This document shows positions 10,761-19,090 of a stretch of DNA of 64,000 nt, piece after piece (the stretch's first letter is position 1; each line of letters starts with the position of its first letter). The DNA comes from Prevotella bivia DSM 20514 (GTDB lineage Bacteria > Bacteroidota > Bacteroidia > Bacteroidales > Bacteroidaceae): contig NZ_JH660660.1 of NCBI RefSeq assembly GCF_000262545.1, forward strand, positions 520,975-584,974. Direction: 5' to 3'. Under the pieces are notes generated by a model that saw only the letters and a program-made list of their open reading frames with translations, did no database searches and was not told the origin of the DNA. Position numbers and translations under genes: made by a program.

Positions 10761-12848
10761 CTATTTCTTCCGTCCTGAAAATTTCTTGTCCTTTTTAGCC
10801 TCCGGGAACACAAAAGTCGTGTTATATTCCCCGTCAAAGGCGACAACAGCATCGAAACTCTTGCCCTGTTTGCTCTTGAACCCTTTGAGCAGCTTGGTAT
10901 GCCCTTCGGTGAGCAGGTCTTTGATTTCATCGTCGGACAGGGTGCGTCCCGCTTTCAGCCGGAACACGGGCAGTCCGCACTCCGTGTTGTCGCAGCGTAC
11001 CACCTTGCCGTAGAACCGCATCCTGCCCGTGCCACACTTGGGACACGCGCAGCCGGAGTCACGGCTGCCGAAGAGCTTGTCGCACGAGATCAGTTCGGAG
11101 GTTATCTCACGTGTGTACGCCTCTATCTCCTTGCGGAAGGTGTCGTCGGACAGTTCCCCGCGCTCGATACGCGCCAGCTCCTTTTCCCATTCGCCCGTCA
11201 TGGCAACATCGGCGATGCGCATCGTCTTGACGACGGAATTGAGGGCAAGTCCTTTTTCGGTGGGAACAAGCGACTTCTTGCAGCGTTCCATGTAACCGCG
11301 CTTGAAAAGCGTTTCGATGATGGAGGCGCGTGTGGCGGGAGTACCGATGCCACAGTCCTTCATCGCCTGCCGCAGTGCGTCGTCCTCAATTTCCTTGCCC
11401 GCCGTTTCCATTGCCGAGAGCAGGGTGGCTTCGGTATGCAGCGGCTTGGGTTTGGTCTTTCCTTCGGTAATGGACGAGCCTTTCGGTGTCAGCGTGTCGC
11501 CTTCCTGCCAGCCGGGGATGGTAATTTCCTCTTTTTCCTCGCCATAGACGGCACGCCATCCGGTTTGCTTCACGACGCTGCCTTTTACGGTAAACTCCAC
11601 TCCGGCACATTCCGCCGTGACAGTGGTCACATCCTTGACGCATTTCTCAGAGAATGCCTCGACCATGCGCCCGGCAATCATCTGATAGATGGTATTGTCC
11701 TCTTTGGAGAGGAAGAGCGGTTTCTCGCCCGTGACGAGCAGGGCATGGTGGTCTGTCACCTTGCCGTCGTCCACGCTGCGGCGTGTCGGGGCGGCTTTTG
11801 CCCGCACCTTGTCTTTCCATTCGGGCTGTGTGCCGATGAAAGCGAGCAGTTTGGGAATTTCGGCAAACACGTCTTCGGGGATGTAGCGGCTTCCCGTTCT
11901 CGGATAGGTTATCAACTTCTTTTCGTAGAGTTTCTGCGCGATTTCAAGCGTCTGTTCCGCCGTGAAGCCGTGCTTGGCGTTGGCTTCTTTCTGGAGCGTG
12001 GTCAGGTCGTAGAGCAAGGGAGTTTCCTCCGTCTTCTCCTTGCGCTCGGCTTTCGTGACAGTGGCGCAACCTGCCGCCTTTACCTTATTATATAGTTCCA
12101 TCGCCGGTTCTTTCTCTTTCCATTTCTCGGAGGATGAGAATTTCACGACTTCGCCGTCGCAACCGTCCGTTGCGATATGGAGCTGCCAGAATGCTTCGGA
12201 CGTAAAGCGGCGGTTCTCCCAGTAGCGTTCACATACCATAGCCAACGTTGGTGTCTGCACCCGCCCCACGGAATACGTGCCGTGTCCGGCGGCGATGGAT
12301 AACGCCTGTGTGCCGTTGATGCCCACGAGCCAGTCGGATTCGCTCCGCGCTTTGGCGGCGAGGTAGAGGTTGTCGTATTTGCTGCCGTCTTCGAGTTTCC
12401 GCAGTCCCTCGCGGATAGCTTTGTCGGTGAGAGAGCTGATCCACAGGCGCACGAAAGGAGTGGTGCAACCCGTATAGTGGTAGAGGTAGCGGAAGATAAG
12501 CTCTCCCTCGCGTCCGGCATCGGTCGCCACGATGATATGTTCGCTTGTGTCGAACAGTCTTTTGATGACTTTTATCTGCGACACCACGCCGCTGTCGGGC
12601 TTGTAACCTTTCTCCGTCCTGACCTGACGGGGGACGAGCGTGAATGTGTCGGGAATAATCGGGAGGTTGTCACGGACAAATCCGCGCACGCCGTAGCCGT
12701 CGGGCATGGCAAGCTGAACGAGGTGTCCGAATGCCCATGTCACGGCATAACCGCCTCCCTCGAAATATCCTTCCTCTCTCTTTGTCGCGCCCACGATGCG
12801 GGCGATTTCACGTGCCACGGAGGGCTTTTCTGCAATGATTGTCTTCAT
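10761..12848 (-). CDS. exc: Type IA topoisomerase (topoisomerase III), CTnDOT Exc
   Basis: A 695-residue type IA DNA topoisomerase. The TOPRIM domain is at the N-terminus (MKTIIAEKPSVAREIA; ATDAGREGELIFRYLY around residue 105-120), the active-site Tyr is in LITYPRTGSRYI (about 310-325), and a C-terminal zinc-ribbon-like segment has CACPKCG and CDNTECG. In CTnDOT the corresponding gene, exc, closes the excision operon and its topoisomerase activity has been shown in vitro. Here it follows orf3 after a 60-nt gap and precedes a terminator-like hairpin, matching that order. It should relax or decatenate DNA during excision or transfer. Confidence 0.92.
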   Translation of the reverse strand: MKTIIAEKPSVAREIARIVGATKREEGYFEGGGYAVTWAFGHLVQLAMPDGYGVRGFVRDNLPIIPDTFTLVPRQVRTEKGYKPDSGVVSQIKVIKRLFDTSEHIIVATDAGREGELIFRYLYHYTGCTTPFVRLWISSLTDKAIREGLRKLEDGSKYDNLYLAAKARSESDWLVGINGTQALSIAAGHGTYSVGRVQTPTLAMVCERYWENRRFTSEAFWQLHIATDGCDGEVVKFSSSEKWKEKEPAMELYNKVKAAGCATVTKAERKEKTEETPLLYDLTTLQKEANAKHGFTAEQTLEIAQKLYEKKLITYPRTGSRYIPEDVFAEIPKLLAFIGTQPEWKDKVRAKAAPTRRSVDDGKVTDHHALLVTGEKPLFLSKEDNTIYQMIAGRMVEAFSEKCVKDVTTVTAECAGVEFTVKGSVVKQTGWRAVYGEEKEEITIPGWQEGDTLTPKGSSITEGKTKPKPLHTEATLLSAMETAGKEIEDDALRQAMKDCGIGTPATRASIIETLFKRGYMERCKKSLVPTEKGLALNSVVKTMRIADVAMTGEWEKELARIERGELSDDTFRKEIEAYTREITSELISCDKLFGSRDSGCACPKCGTGRMRFYGKVVRCDNTECGLPVFRLKAGRTLSDDEIKDLLTEGHTKLLKGFKSKQGKSFDAVVAFDGEYNTTFVFPEAKKDKKFSGRKK

Positions 12849-12908
12849 GTCTTCTTCTTTTTTGTTGATACTTTGGATTTTATTTTGGATTCAGTGGCGG
12901 ACACGGGA

Positions 12909-14480
12909 TTACATTTTCATGCCCTTGCCCGTTTTCTTCTGCGGCTTCTCCTGCTGCTGTTGCTGGCGGGCGTCCTTCGGGTTGGTCTGACCTTTCTGCA
13001 ACGGCTCTCTCAGATTCTTTGTAGCCTCGTTGGTCTTGCCATCGTTGTTCACCGCCACCTGCGTGCGGCTCTCGTTGGACGGAGCAACCTGCTGTGCATT
13101 GTCAGGGTTCGTGTCGTAGCGGTACGGGCGTCCCTTCTCCGGGTTGAACTTGATATACATCGTGGCATGGAAGCCCTGCTTGTCGGTCACGTTCTCCAGC
13201 TTCACGGCTTTACCCGCCACATAGTCGGCTTTCTGCTGGTCGGTGAAGCTCACGCCGCTCCATTTGCTGATGGGGCGGATGCTGCCGTCCTCGTTCGTCC
13301 ACGTGTTGCGGCGTTGCTCCTTCTTGGTCTGTGCGGCATTTTCCCCGCCCTGCGCCTGACTTTTCGATGTGTCGCCTTTGGTTTCCTGTGTCTGTGCGGT
13401 ACGGGGCGACTTGCCGGTTCCCGGCACGAACTCCACGCCGCGCTGCTCCACGTTCACTTGCAGGGTGGTGACGAACTTTCTGCCGTCGTTGCGCTCGATG
13501 AGCTTGTCGCGTACGGGCAGTCCGGCGCGGAGCATGTCCCGCTCCTGCGTGGTGATTTCCGTCTTGCCGATGCGCTCCGGGATGCGCACCCTGCTTGCCG
13601 GAATGTCCGTGATTTCATTCGTCTTGCGGTCGATGCTGATGTAGGAGGGGATGATCTCGCCCGTTTCCCTGTCCACAATGTCCACGACCCTACCGAGATT
13701 GCCCGTTTCGCGGAGGTTCTTCCGGTCATTGTCGGAGAATTTGTGTTCCTTGTACTCATCCAGCTTCTGCTCCTTGCGGATGAAGTGCGGCACGAGGCTG
13801 ATGTTTCCCTCACCGTCCTTCTTGAAGGAGAGGCGGGCGTCCAGCTCGAATGATTCGCCGCCGAAGGTCGGTTTGACCTTTACCAAGTCGGACTTGCCAT
13901 AGTTGAGCATCTTCGTAAGGTCGCCGGACTTTTCAAGGTTGTCCCGCTTTACGCCCCATCTGTCCTCCAGCTCCTGCCAGTTGATTTTACTCTCGTCGAT
14001 GGGCTGGTAGCCACGTTTGCCCTGCATCTGTTCGGATTTGTCCTGTTGCTGTTCTTTCCGTTGTTCCATGTTCTCCTGTTTTTGAGGTTCTTGTTTCTCT
14101 GTCTGTTGTGCTGCCATCTCTTCCTGCACCTTCTTCTCATAGTCGGAGGTGTCCACCTTGTGAGGGGCGAGCAGCTCCTTGTTCGCTTCGGGGTCTTTCA
14201 GCAGTTGCTTCATCACCTCTAAGAGATTTTCAGCTTGGTCTGCCGCAATGCGGTAGAAACCGAAGCGGCTGGGTTCCTTGCACTGCCGGAAGAAGTTCTT
14301 GAAGAAGTTGTCCAGCACGTCGCCATGTCGGTCGAATTGCAGGAAACTCTGCGCGTTCTCCGCTTTTGCGGGGGTGCGCTTGGGTGTGCCGTCCGCGTTC
14401 AGCCCGGCTACCACGCTGATCTCGCCTGTCTTCTCGTCACGGACTACCAGCACGTCCTTTTCGTCTTTTTTCTTTGCCAT
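12909..14480 (-). CDS. DUF3945-type protein, CTnDOT orf3
   Basis: A 523-residue hydrophilic protein rich in Lys, Glu and Gln. The N-terminus (MAKKKDEKDVLVVRDEKTGEISVVAGLN) and the paired repeats of the middle part (DETGNLGRVVDIVDRETGEI-like blocks) fit the DUF3945/DUF4099 proteins of Bacteroidales ICEs. The C-terminal 100 residues are Gln- and Lys-rich low complexity. It is third in the excision operon, between xis2d and exc. In CTnDOT orf3 is reported as not essential for excision. No enzymatic motif is visible. Confidence 0.85.
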   Translation of the reverse strand: MAKKKDEKDVLVVRDEKTGEISVVAGLNADGTPKRTPAKAENAQSFLQFDRHGDVLDNFFKNFFRQCKEPSRFGFYRIAADQAENLLEVMKQLLKDPEANKELLAPHKVDTSDYEKKVQEEMAAQQTEKQEPQKQENMEQRKEQQQDKSEQMQGKRGYQPIDESKINWQELEDRWGVKRDNLEKSGDLTKMLNYGKSDLVKVKPTFGGESFELDARLSFKKDGEGNISLVPHFIRKEQKLDEYKEHKFSDNDRKNLRETGNLGRVVDIVDRETGEIIPSYISIDRKTNEITDIPASRVRIPERIGKTEITTQERDMLRAGLPVRDKLIERNDGRKFVTTLQVNVEQRGVEFVPGTGKSPRTAQTQETKGDTSKSQAQGGENAAQTKKEQRRNTWTNEDGSIRPISKWSGVSFTDQQKADYVAGKAVKLENVTDKQGFHATMYIKFNPEKGRPYRYDTNPDNAQQVAPSNESRTQVAVNNDGKTNEATKNLREPLQKGQTNPKDARQQQQQEKPQKKTGKGMKM

Positions 14481-14500
14481 CTGAAAAATGTTTTAATGGG

Positions 14501-14851
14501 TTATTTATGAAAGAAATTATGGATACGAGCCTTGTAGAAGGCTATATCTTCCTTTTTGAAGTCCTTGATATGGTTGGAAAGGAATGTCAGCACGTCCTCC
14601 TCGCTGTAATAGGTCTTCTTGCCCAGCGTCTTGTAGGGCAATGCGCCTACGCTGCGGTAGCGTTGGAGGGTGCGTTTGCTTATCTGGAGCAACATGCACA
14701 AATCCTGATTGTCGAAAAGGCGGATGCTTTCCGTGATAGTGGGCTGTTTCCCCTCAGCCTTCATCGCCAGCAGCAGTTCGTCCTGACGGTCGAGCCGTTC
14801 CATCAGCTTCTGCATCCAGCCCTCGAAGTTGTTTCGTGTGAGCAGTTCCAT
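14501..14851 (-). CDS. xis2d: Excisionase-like HTH protein Xis2d
   Basis: A 116-residue DNA-binding protein with a winged-helix MerR/excisionase-like domain: FDNQDLCMLLQISKRTLQRYRSVGALPYKTLGKKTYYSEEDV (about residues 45-88). In CTnDOT, Xis2c and Xis2d act together as recombination directionality factors that help IntDOT excise the element. It begins 3 nt after the xis2c stop and ends 20 nt before orf3, so the operon is compact. The name follows from gene order and family; sequence identity to the CTnDOT protein was not computed. Confidence 0.82.
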   Translation of the reverse strand: MELLTRNNFEGWMQKLMERLDRQDELLLAMKAEGKQPTITESIRLFDNQDLCMLLQISKRTLQRYRSVGALPYKTLGKKTYYSEEDVLTFLSNHIKDFKKEDIAFYKARIHNFFHK

Positions 14852-14854
14852 GAC

Positions 14855-15217
14855 CTATGTCCTCCTTCCTTTTGGTTTGCCGCCCGTGCGCAGCGTGTGG
14901 TTGTGGAACAGGGTGTCTATTGTCCCTTCCTCGTTCCTTACTGTGTTGTCCTCCAATAGCCGCAGTATCTCGGAAAGGCGGTAGCGGCAGCTTCCGCGTA
15001 CCACCACATACTCGATACGGTGGTCGGTGCGCATACGCTGCATGGTGCGCTTGCTCACGTTGAGCATCTTCGCCGCCTGTGCCGTGTCAAGCAGCTTGTC
15101 TTCGGTTTCCCGCTTCCGTTTCTTCTCGTCCCTTGCCTCGCGGATGTACCCTGCGATGTTCGCAATCTGCGCCATCATCTCCTTGTAGGCGGAACTTTCC
15201 ATTGTTATCACTTTCAT
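14855..15217 (-). CDS. xis2c: Excisionase-like HTH protein Xis2c
   Basis: A 120-residue protein with a basic helical N-terminus (MKVITMESSAYKEMMAQIAN...) and a MerR-like HTH: LLDTAQAAKMLNVSKRTMQRM, ending in a wing around YVVVRGSCRYRLSEI. It is first in the excision operon. The ATG at 15217 is chosen because the longer frame reads back into the divergent promoter region. In CTnDOT the xis2c promoter is activated by RteC, itself under tetQ-rteA-rteB control, so expression should follow tetracycline exposure. Confidence 0.82.
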   Translation of the reverse strand: MKVITMESSAYKEMMAQIANIAGYIREARDEKKRKRETEDKLLDTAQAAKMLNVSKRTMQRMRTDHRIEYVVVRGSCRYRLSEILRLLEDNTVRNEEGTIDTLFHNHTLRTGGKPKGRRT

Positions 15218-15418
15218 GTTCAGTCCTTTCTTTTTGTTTCTGCGACAAAATTCGGCAATAAACAAAAGGGGCTTTAACAACTCACTACGTGACTCACGTA
15301 AGATTTTTGCGGAAGATGGCTCCGTAACCCGGTCAAACGGCGCAACAGGCAGCCTTTCAGCGGAAAACGATACGTCTTGTATGCCGTTTCGTTACCTTTG
15401 CGGCAAACTCTAAATGAC
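15218..15418. promoter_or_regulatory. Divergent control region of the excision operon
   Basis: This 200-nt space separates xis2c (minus) from an HTH gene (plus). ACGTGACTCACGT (15287-15299) is a perfect 5-bp-arm palindrome and a candidate operator. TACCTTTG (15393-15400, + strand) is a good -7 box for the plus-strand gene, without a clear -33 box. No strong -7 box faces xis2c, which agrees with an activator-dependent promoter. Confidence 0.55.
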
Positions 15419-15718
15419 ATGAATATGGAAATAGTATCTATCGAGAAAAAGACTTTCGAGATGATGGTGGCGGCATTCGGCGCACTCTCGGAGAAGGTCG
15501 CCGCCCTGAGGCGCAAAAGCGACACGGGGCGCATGGAAAGATGGCTCACGGGCGAGGAGGTCTGCGGGCAGTTGAGAATAAGCCCGCGCACGTTGCAGAC
15601 GCTGCGTGACAGGCGGCTTATCGGCTACTCGCAGATAAACCGCAGGTTCTATTACAAGCCAGAGGAGGTGAAGCGGCTGATACCGCTTGTCGGCACGCTC
15701 TATCCGCACGGCAGATGA
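15419..15718 (+). CDS. Small HTH DNA-binding protein
   Basis: A 99-residue protein: a helical N-terminus with a conserved MEIVSIEKKTFEMM opening and a MerR/excisionase-like HTH (WLTGEEVCGQLRISPRTLQTLRDRRLIGYSQINRRFYYKPEEV, about residues 42-84). The ATG at 15419 is preferred over an upstream in-frame TTG, since the -7 box at 15393 would lie inside that longer frame. It has the same build as Xis2c/Xis2d and may be another architectural factor or regulator at the integrase end. Function is inferred only from the fold. Confidence 0.82.
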   Translation: MNMEIVSIEKKTFEMMVAAFGALSEKVAALRRKSDTGRMERWLTGEEVCGQLRISPRTLQTLRDRRLIGYSQINRRFYYKPEEVKRLIPLVGTLYPHGR

Positions 15719-15749
15719 TTTGATTTATTCACCCACTGAATCCGAAGTT

Positions 15750-16055
15750 ATGATGAACGAGAACAACGATGTTTTTACGATGGAAGACGAGCCGATAGCC
15801 TCTGTGGTGCAGGATATGCGCAAAGGCTCGAAATGGCTGTCCGCATTTCTGGAAAGCTACCGTCCTCCGCTGGACGGGGAACGTTACCTGACGGACGGCG
15901 AGGTGTCGGAACTGCTCCGTGTGAGCCGGCGCACCTTGCAGGAATACCGCAACAACCGCGTGTTGCCCTTCATACTTTTGGGAGGGAAGGTGCTTTACCC
16001 GGAAACGGGGCTGCGCGGGGTACTGGAAGCGAACTACCGCAAGCCGCTGGAGTGA
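15750..16055 (+). CDS. Small HTH DNA-binding protein
   Basis: A 101-residue protein with an acidic N-terminus (MMNENNDVFTMEDEP) and a MerR-like HTH (YLTDGEVSELLRVSRRTLQEYRNNRVLPFILLGGKVLYPE, about residues 52-91). It lies 31 nt after the previous HTH gene and ends before a strong hairpin, so the two form a plus-strand operon facing the integrase. The ATG at 15750 is followed by a second ATG at 15753. Probable regulator or excision cofactor; the target is unknown. Confidence 0.82.
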   Translation: MMNENNDVFTMEDEPIASVVQDMRKGSKWLSAFLESYRPPLDGERYLTDGEVSELLRVSRRTLQEYRNNRVLPFILLGGKVLYPETGLRGVLEANYRKPLE

Positions 16056-16070
16056 GGCGGTTTCATGAAA

Positions 16071-16112
16071 AAGTAAACGGGTGACACCTTTTGTGGTGCT
16101 ACCCGTTTACTT
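16071..16112. terminator. Bidirectional terminator
   Basis: AAGTAAACGGGT (16071-16082) pairs perfectly with ACCCGTTTACTT (16101-16112), with an inner GACACC/GGTG helix. It separates the plus-strand HTH operon from the minus-strand int/RhuM-like unit. Confidence 0.8.
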
Positions 16113-16132
16113 GTCTTATGGGGTATGTGCAA

Positions 16133-16495
16133 TCAGCAATACCCGGCTTTTCCGTTCTGTATGAACATCACGTATGTCTGCCGTTTCTCTTGTGAGAGTG
16201 CCTTTCCCACCAGCCATGTGCGGAACAGGTGGGTGTTGTAGGTATTCACCCTGAAAGCGACCGGGATGATGATTTCAAGGGCGTACACGTCCGCGTGCAG
16301 CCCGTTTTCAAGCTGCATGTAGCGGCACACCTCGTAGTCGTTCAGCACGTCCGACTTGCGGACGGCTCTGATGGCGGCGTTCACTGCCGGGACGGTCGTA
16401 TGGAACAATCCGGCTATTTCGGTGGCGGTCATCCACACGTCGTTACCGGTTACGCTGACTGCCTTGTCCTCGATGATGATTGTGTCACGTTTCAT
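16133..16495 (-). CDS. RhuM-like DNA-binding domain protein
   Basis: A 120-residue protein resembling the N-terminal half of the RhuM virulence family: VWMTATEIAGLFHTTVPAVNAAI is the HTH-like part and YALEIIIPVAFRVNTYNTHLFRTWL matches the conserved block of that family. The start at 16495 (MKRDTIIIEDKA) lies 11 nt after the integrase stop, so it should be translated from the same message. A longer open frame reads through integrase exon 2 and the intron end and is rejected. The protein is short compared with full RhuM. Its role next to int is unknown. Confidence 0.8.
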   Translation of the reverse strand: MKRDTIIIEDKAVSVTGNDVWMTATEIAGLFHTTVPAVNAAIRAVRKSDVLNDYEVCRYMQLENGLHADVYALEIIIPVAFRVNTYNTHLFRTWLVGKALSQEKRQTYVMFIQNGKAGYC

Positions 16496-16506
16496 GGCTT
16501 TTCTTT

Positions 16507-16595
16507 TTAGATGGTGCAACCTGCAAATTCCTCGACGCCGTTCAATCTTGCGGCAAGGTTCTCCATGTCCTGATTGAGCTTCTCTTTGGTTATCT
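16507..16595 (-). CDS. IntDOT integrase, 3' exon
   Basis: These 89 nt encode the last 29 residues of the integrase (ITKEKLNQDMENLAARL through EEFAGCTI) and the stop. Residue 383 (AAG, Lys) is formed by the last base of exon 1 and the first two bases here. The exon is too short and lacks a start, so it is usable only after intron removal. Together with exon 1 it gives exactly 411 residues, the length of IntDOT. This tail packs after the catalytic Tyr in tyrosine recombinases of this class. Confidence 0.9.
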
Positions 16596-16656
16596 GTAGG
16601 CTCGGCAAACAACGCCTTTCCGCTTTACAGCGGTAGGTTTTCGCTTACCTGCCCCC

Positions 16657-16690
16657 GAACCGTACTTACACGTCTCCATGTATACGGCTC
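16657..16690 (-). ncRNA. Group II intron 2 domain V
   Basis: A 34-nt hairpin opening with GAGCCGTATACATG and closing with GTGTAAGTACGGTTC. It has the same lower stem and bulge as domain V of intron 1 but a different upper stem, so the two introns are related yet not recent copies. It lies 61 nt from the 3' splice junction. Confidence 0.92.
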
Positions 16691-16708
16691 TCCATCTGTA
16701 ACATCATC

Positions 16709-18517
16709 TTACTTGACACATCTCTGGATTTTTGCGTTACACTCCGCACATACAACCAAAGTCTTTCTGTGCATGTAGAGCATTTTGCGTTCCCAGTCAT
16801 TTTTACCTTTTAACTCTTTGAGTGTGCGGACATGGTGCATTACCACTTCTCCGTGCTTGCCACATAGTTCGCACGTTTTTGTTGTAAGCCTTTCTATCAG
16901 ACTCAACGATGGCGTTTTGAACATGTACGGCAGATTGTCACTTGGGGCTGTTTCACAATCCGTTTTGCGGGCATATCCCTCATTATAGAATACCCTGTAC
17001 TTGGTTTCTCCTCCCTTGTTTACAAAAGGCACTGCAAAGAGATTGTCCTTGCGGTATCTTTCAATGACTTTTCTCACTGACATATTCAGCTTTTGAGCAA
17101 GAGTTTTGTACATGGAGAACTTCATAATACAGCCGAAAGAGCGTCCCAAAGCCGATGCATTGTTTGCTATTGAGTAATAGTTGTAGAACCCTCGTATTTC
17201 GGTATTAAACTGAGATACAATCTCGTGCGCTTCATTGTCAATCATATAAGTCCTGCCTTTTGACACCCATGTCTCCTTGCCGTGTTTGGTGACAACTTTC
17301 ATGGCTTCGAGGCTGAGCAGCTTGTTCTTGATTACTTCTCTTGAAACGTGTAGTATCACATTCCCGTTGAAGTATCTGCGCACTGTTCCGTTACTGTTTC
17401 TCTTTGTGGCATAGTCTTTACGGACATATATTTCGTAACCCAAAAATTTTGCGCTGTCTTGTGCATTTGTAATCAAAGTCTTTTCCTGTGACATCTCCAG
17501 CCTTAACTTTTCCTGCATAAACTTAGTGATGTCAGCTTTGATTGTCTCACATTCGTTTTTCGTTCCGATAACTCCGATAAGAAAATCATCGGCATAGCGC
17601 ACGTATTTCAACCTGCGAAAGTTTACATCCATATCATTGCCACTTGGCATTGTAAGTATCAGCTTCTGCTTTTCGTGCAGTTCTTCTACCGTCCTTGTTC
17701 TTACGTTTACATCCTCTACTTCATTTATCCTACGTTTTAGGTAGTGTACTCTGCTGTTGAGTTTGCAAATATCCTTGTTGCGGCTTCTTGCTGTCCCTTT
17801 ATTGAATTTGTTGGCATATTCATCCATGTACTTATCGAACTTGTCTAGGTATATGTTTGCCAAAATAGGGCTTATGATACCACCTTGCGGTGTCCCTGAA
17901 TAAGTCTTGTTGAATTGCCACTCTTCCATGTACCCTGCATTGAGGAATTTCCGTATCAGACGAAGAAATCTGTCGTCTGCTATTCTGCCTTTCATTATTT
18001 CTATCAGCACATTATGGTCTATGTTGTCAAAGAAGCCTTTTATATCTCCCTCAATGAACCATTTTGCACCGTTGAAATTGTTTTGTAGACTTTTCAGTGC
18101 TGTGTGGCAGCTTCGGTTTGGTCTGAAACCGTGCGATGTCCACTCAAAGTGTCCCTCATATATGGCTTCAAGCACCATTCTTACTACCTCTTGAACCAAT
18201 TTGTCTTCAAAAGACGGTATTCCTAGCGGACGCATCTTCCCATTCTTTTTCGGAATGTAAGTTCTCTTTGCAGGATTGGGACTATAAGTCTCATCCTTTA
18301 TACTCTCTATGAGTTTGTTTATCCTATCAATGCTCATTTCATCCTCAGTTTTGCCATCTGTGCCGGGTGTCATGTTGCCCGGCTTTGCATACATACGTTG
18401 GTAGGCGACAAAGAACATCTGTTCATTGAATAGAATACGGTAAAGCCTTTCGTATTTATACTCGGGCTCATTGCTGTGTCCAGCTAAAATGTTTAATACT
18501 TGCTCTGGATTTCTCAT
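16709..18517 (-). CDS. ltrA: Group II intron-encoded reverse transcriptase/maturase 2
   Basis: A 602-residue protein with reverse transcriptase motifs TPQGGIISP and RYADDFLIG (YADD about residue 308), a maturase domain X (about 420-510) and a C-terminal HNH endonuclease: CELCGKHGEVVMHHVRTLKELKG (about 550-572) followed by CAECNAKIQ. Between the palm motifs it has an insertion of about 60 residues absent from the protein of intron 1. All catalytic motifs look intact. The ATG at 18517 lies 573 nt inside the intron. Confidence 0.95.
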   Translation of the reverse strand: MRNPEQVLNILAGHSNEPEYKYERLYRILFNEQMFFVAYQRMYAKPGNMTPGTDGKTEDEMSIDRINKLIESIKDETYSPNPAKRTYIPKKNGKMRPLGIPSFEDKLVQEVVRMVLEAIYEGHFEWTSHGFRPNRSCHTALKSLQNNFNGAKWFIEGDIKGFFDNIDHNVLIEIMKGRIADDRFLRLIRKFLNAGYMEEWQFNKTYSGTPQGGIISPILANIYLDKFDKYMDEYANKFNKGTARSRNKDICKLNSRVHYLKRRINEVEDVNVRTRTVEELHEKQKLILTMPSGNDMDVNFRRLKYVRYADDFLIGVIGTKNECETIKADITKFMQEKLRLEMSQEKTLITNAQDSAKFLGYEIYVRKDYATKRNSNGTVRRYFNGNVILHVSREVIKNKLLSLEAMKVVTKHGKETWVSKGRTYMIDNEAHEIVSQFNTEIRGFYNYYSIANNASALGRSFGCIMKFSMYKTLAQKLNMSVRKVIERYRKDNLFAVPFVNKGGETKYRVFYNEGYARKTDCETAPSDNLPYMFKTPSLSLIERLTTKTCELCGKHGEVVMHHVRTLKELKGKNDWERKMLYMHRKTLVVCAECNAKIQRCVK

Positions 18518-19090
18518 ACGTCTCTCACGTTTTCCGTTGTTTGTATTAAAGTTACAGACTACTTCCCTTCGCCATGTACAAGGCTTTCCCTTGCTCAGAC
18601 TACTACGGAAGTTCCGTTACCATATCGGATATTCAAAAGCTTTCTTTATAGCTGTTTGTTCCAGCGTTCCGACTTAGGTAATCCCCAGTTAGTTCTCTTA
18701 ATAACTATTAGCACGACATACTGTCGGATGTGACTTTCGTTCTTGTCCGCTTATTGCGGCTGTGTCATAGTCGGTTCTTTATGCTCTGCACTAACGCACA
18801 AAATAGGCAGAGTACTATGAAACAACGTATGTATAATAGTCTTCCGTTGTTGCAAGATTTGGTACCACTGAACTATCATTCAACCAATCAAGGCTTCATC
18901 CTTATGTATGTCTTTTCGTCTTGCCCCTCAGTCGCCACCTGACTATTAGTGGACTTGGAGCTTTAATCAGTATGCTACACTCTCCATCGGGTTTCCCTTT
19001 TGGATAAACTGATTGACGATAGGACTATATCGAACCCAATCCTAACTTCTTGCTAAAGAAGTATTTATTAAGCGACCATTCTGGGCGCAC

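Larger units (their letters stand above)
16596..19090 (-). mobile_element. Group II intron 2, in the integrase gene
   Basis: The 2495-nt intron starts with GTGCGCCCAGAATGG (minus strand, from 19090) and ends with GAGCCTAC at 16596. Domain V is at 16657-16690 and the intron-encoded protein at 16709-18517. About 570 nt at the 5' side hold no gene and should fold as domains I-III. The host gene is split in phase 1 after residue 382, directly behind the catalytic Tyr381. Exon joining was checked by codon continuity and by the exact 411-residue total. Like intron 1 it sits at a highly conserved protein motif and in the sense orientation of the host gene. Confidence 0.93.

Noticed and set aside
16133..16612. 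Longer form of the RhuM-like protein
   Set aside because: The extension reads through integrase exon 2 and the intron end in another frame. The ATG at 16495 gives the family-like start.
3139..18517. The two reverse transcriptases as a DGR enzyme for the fimbrillin-like gene
   Set aside because: Both have maturase and HNH regions, the SP form of the QGxxxS motif and sit inside group II introns with domain V. They are not DGR reverse transcriptases.
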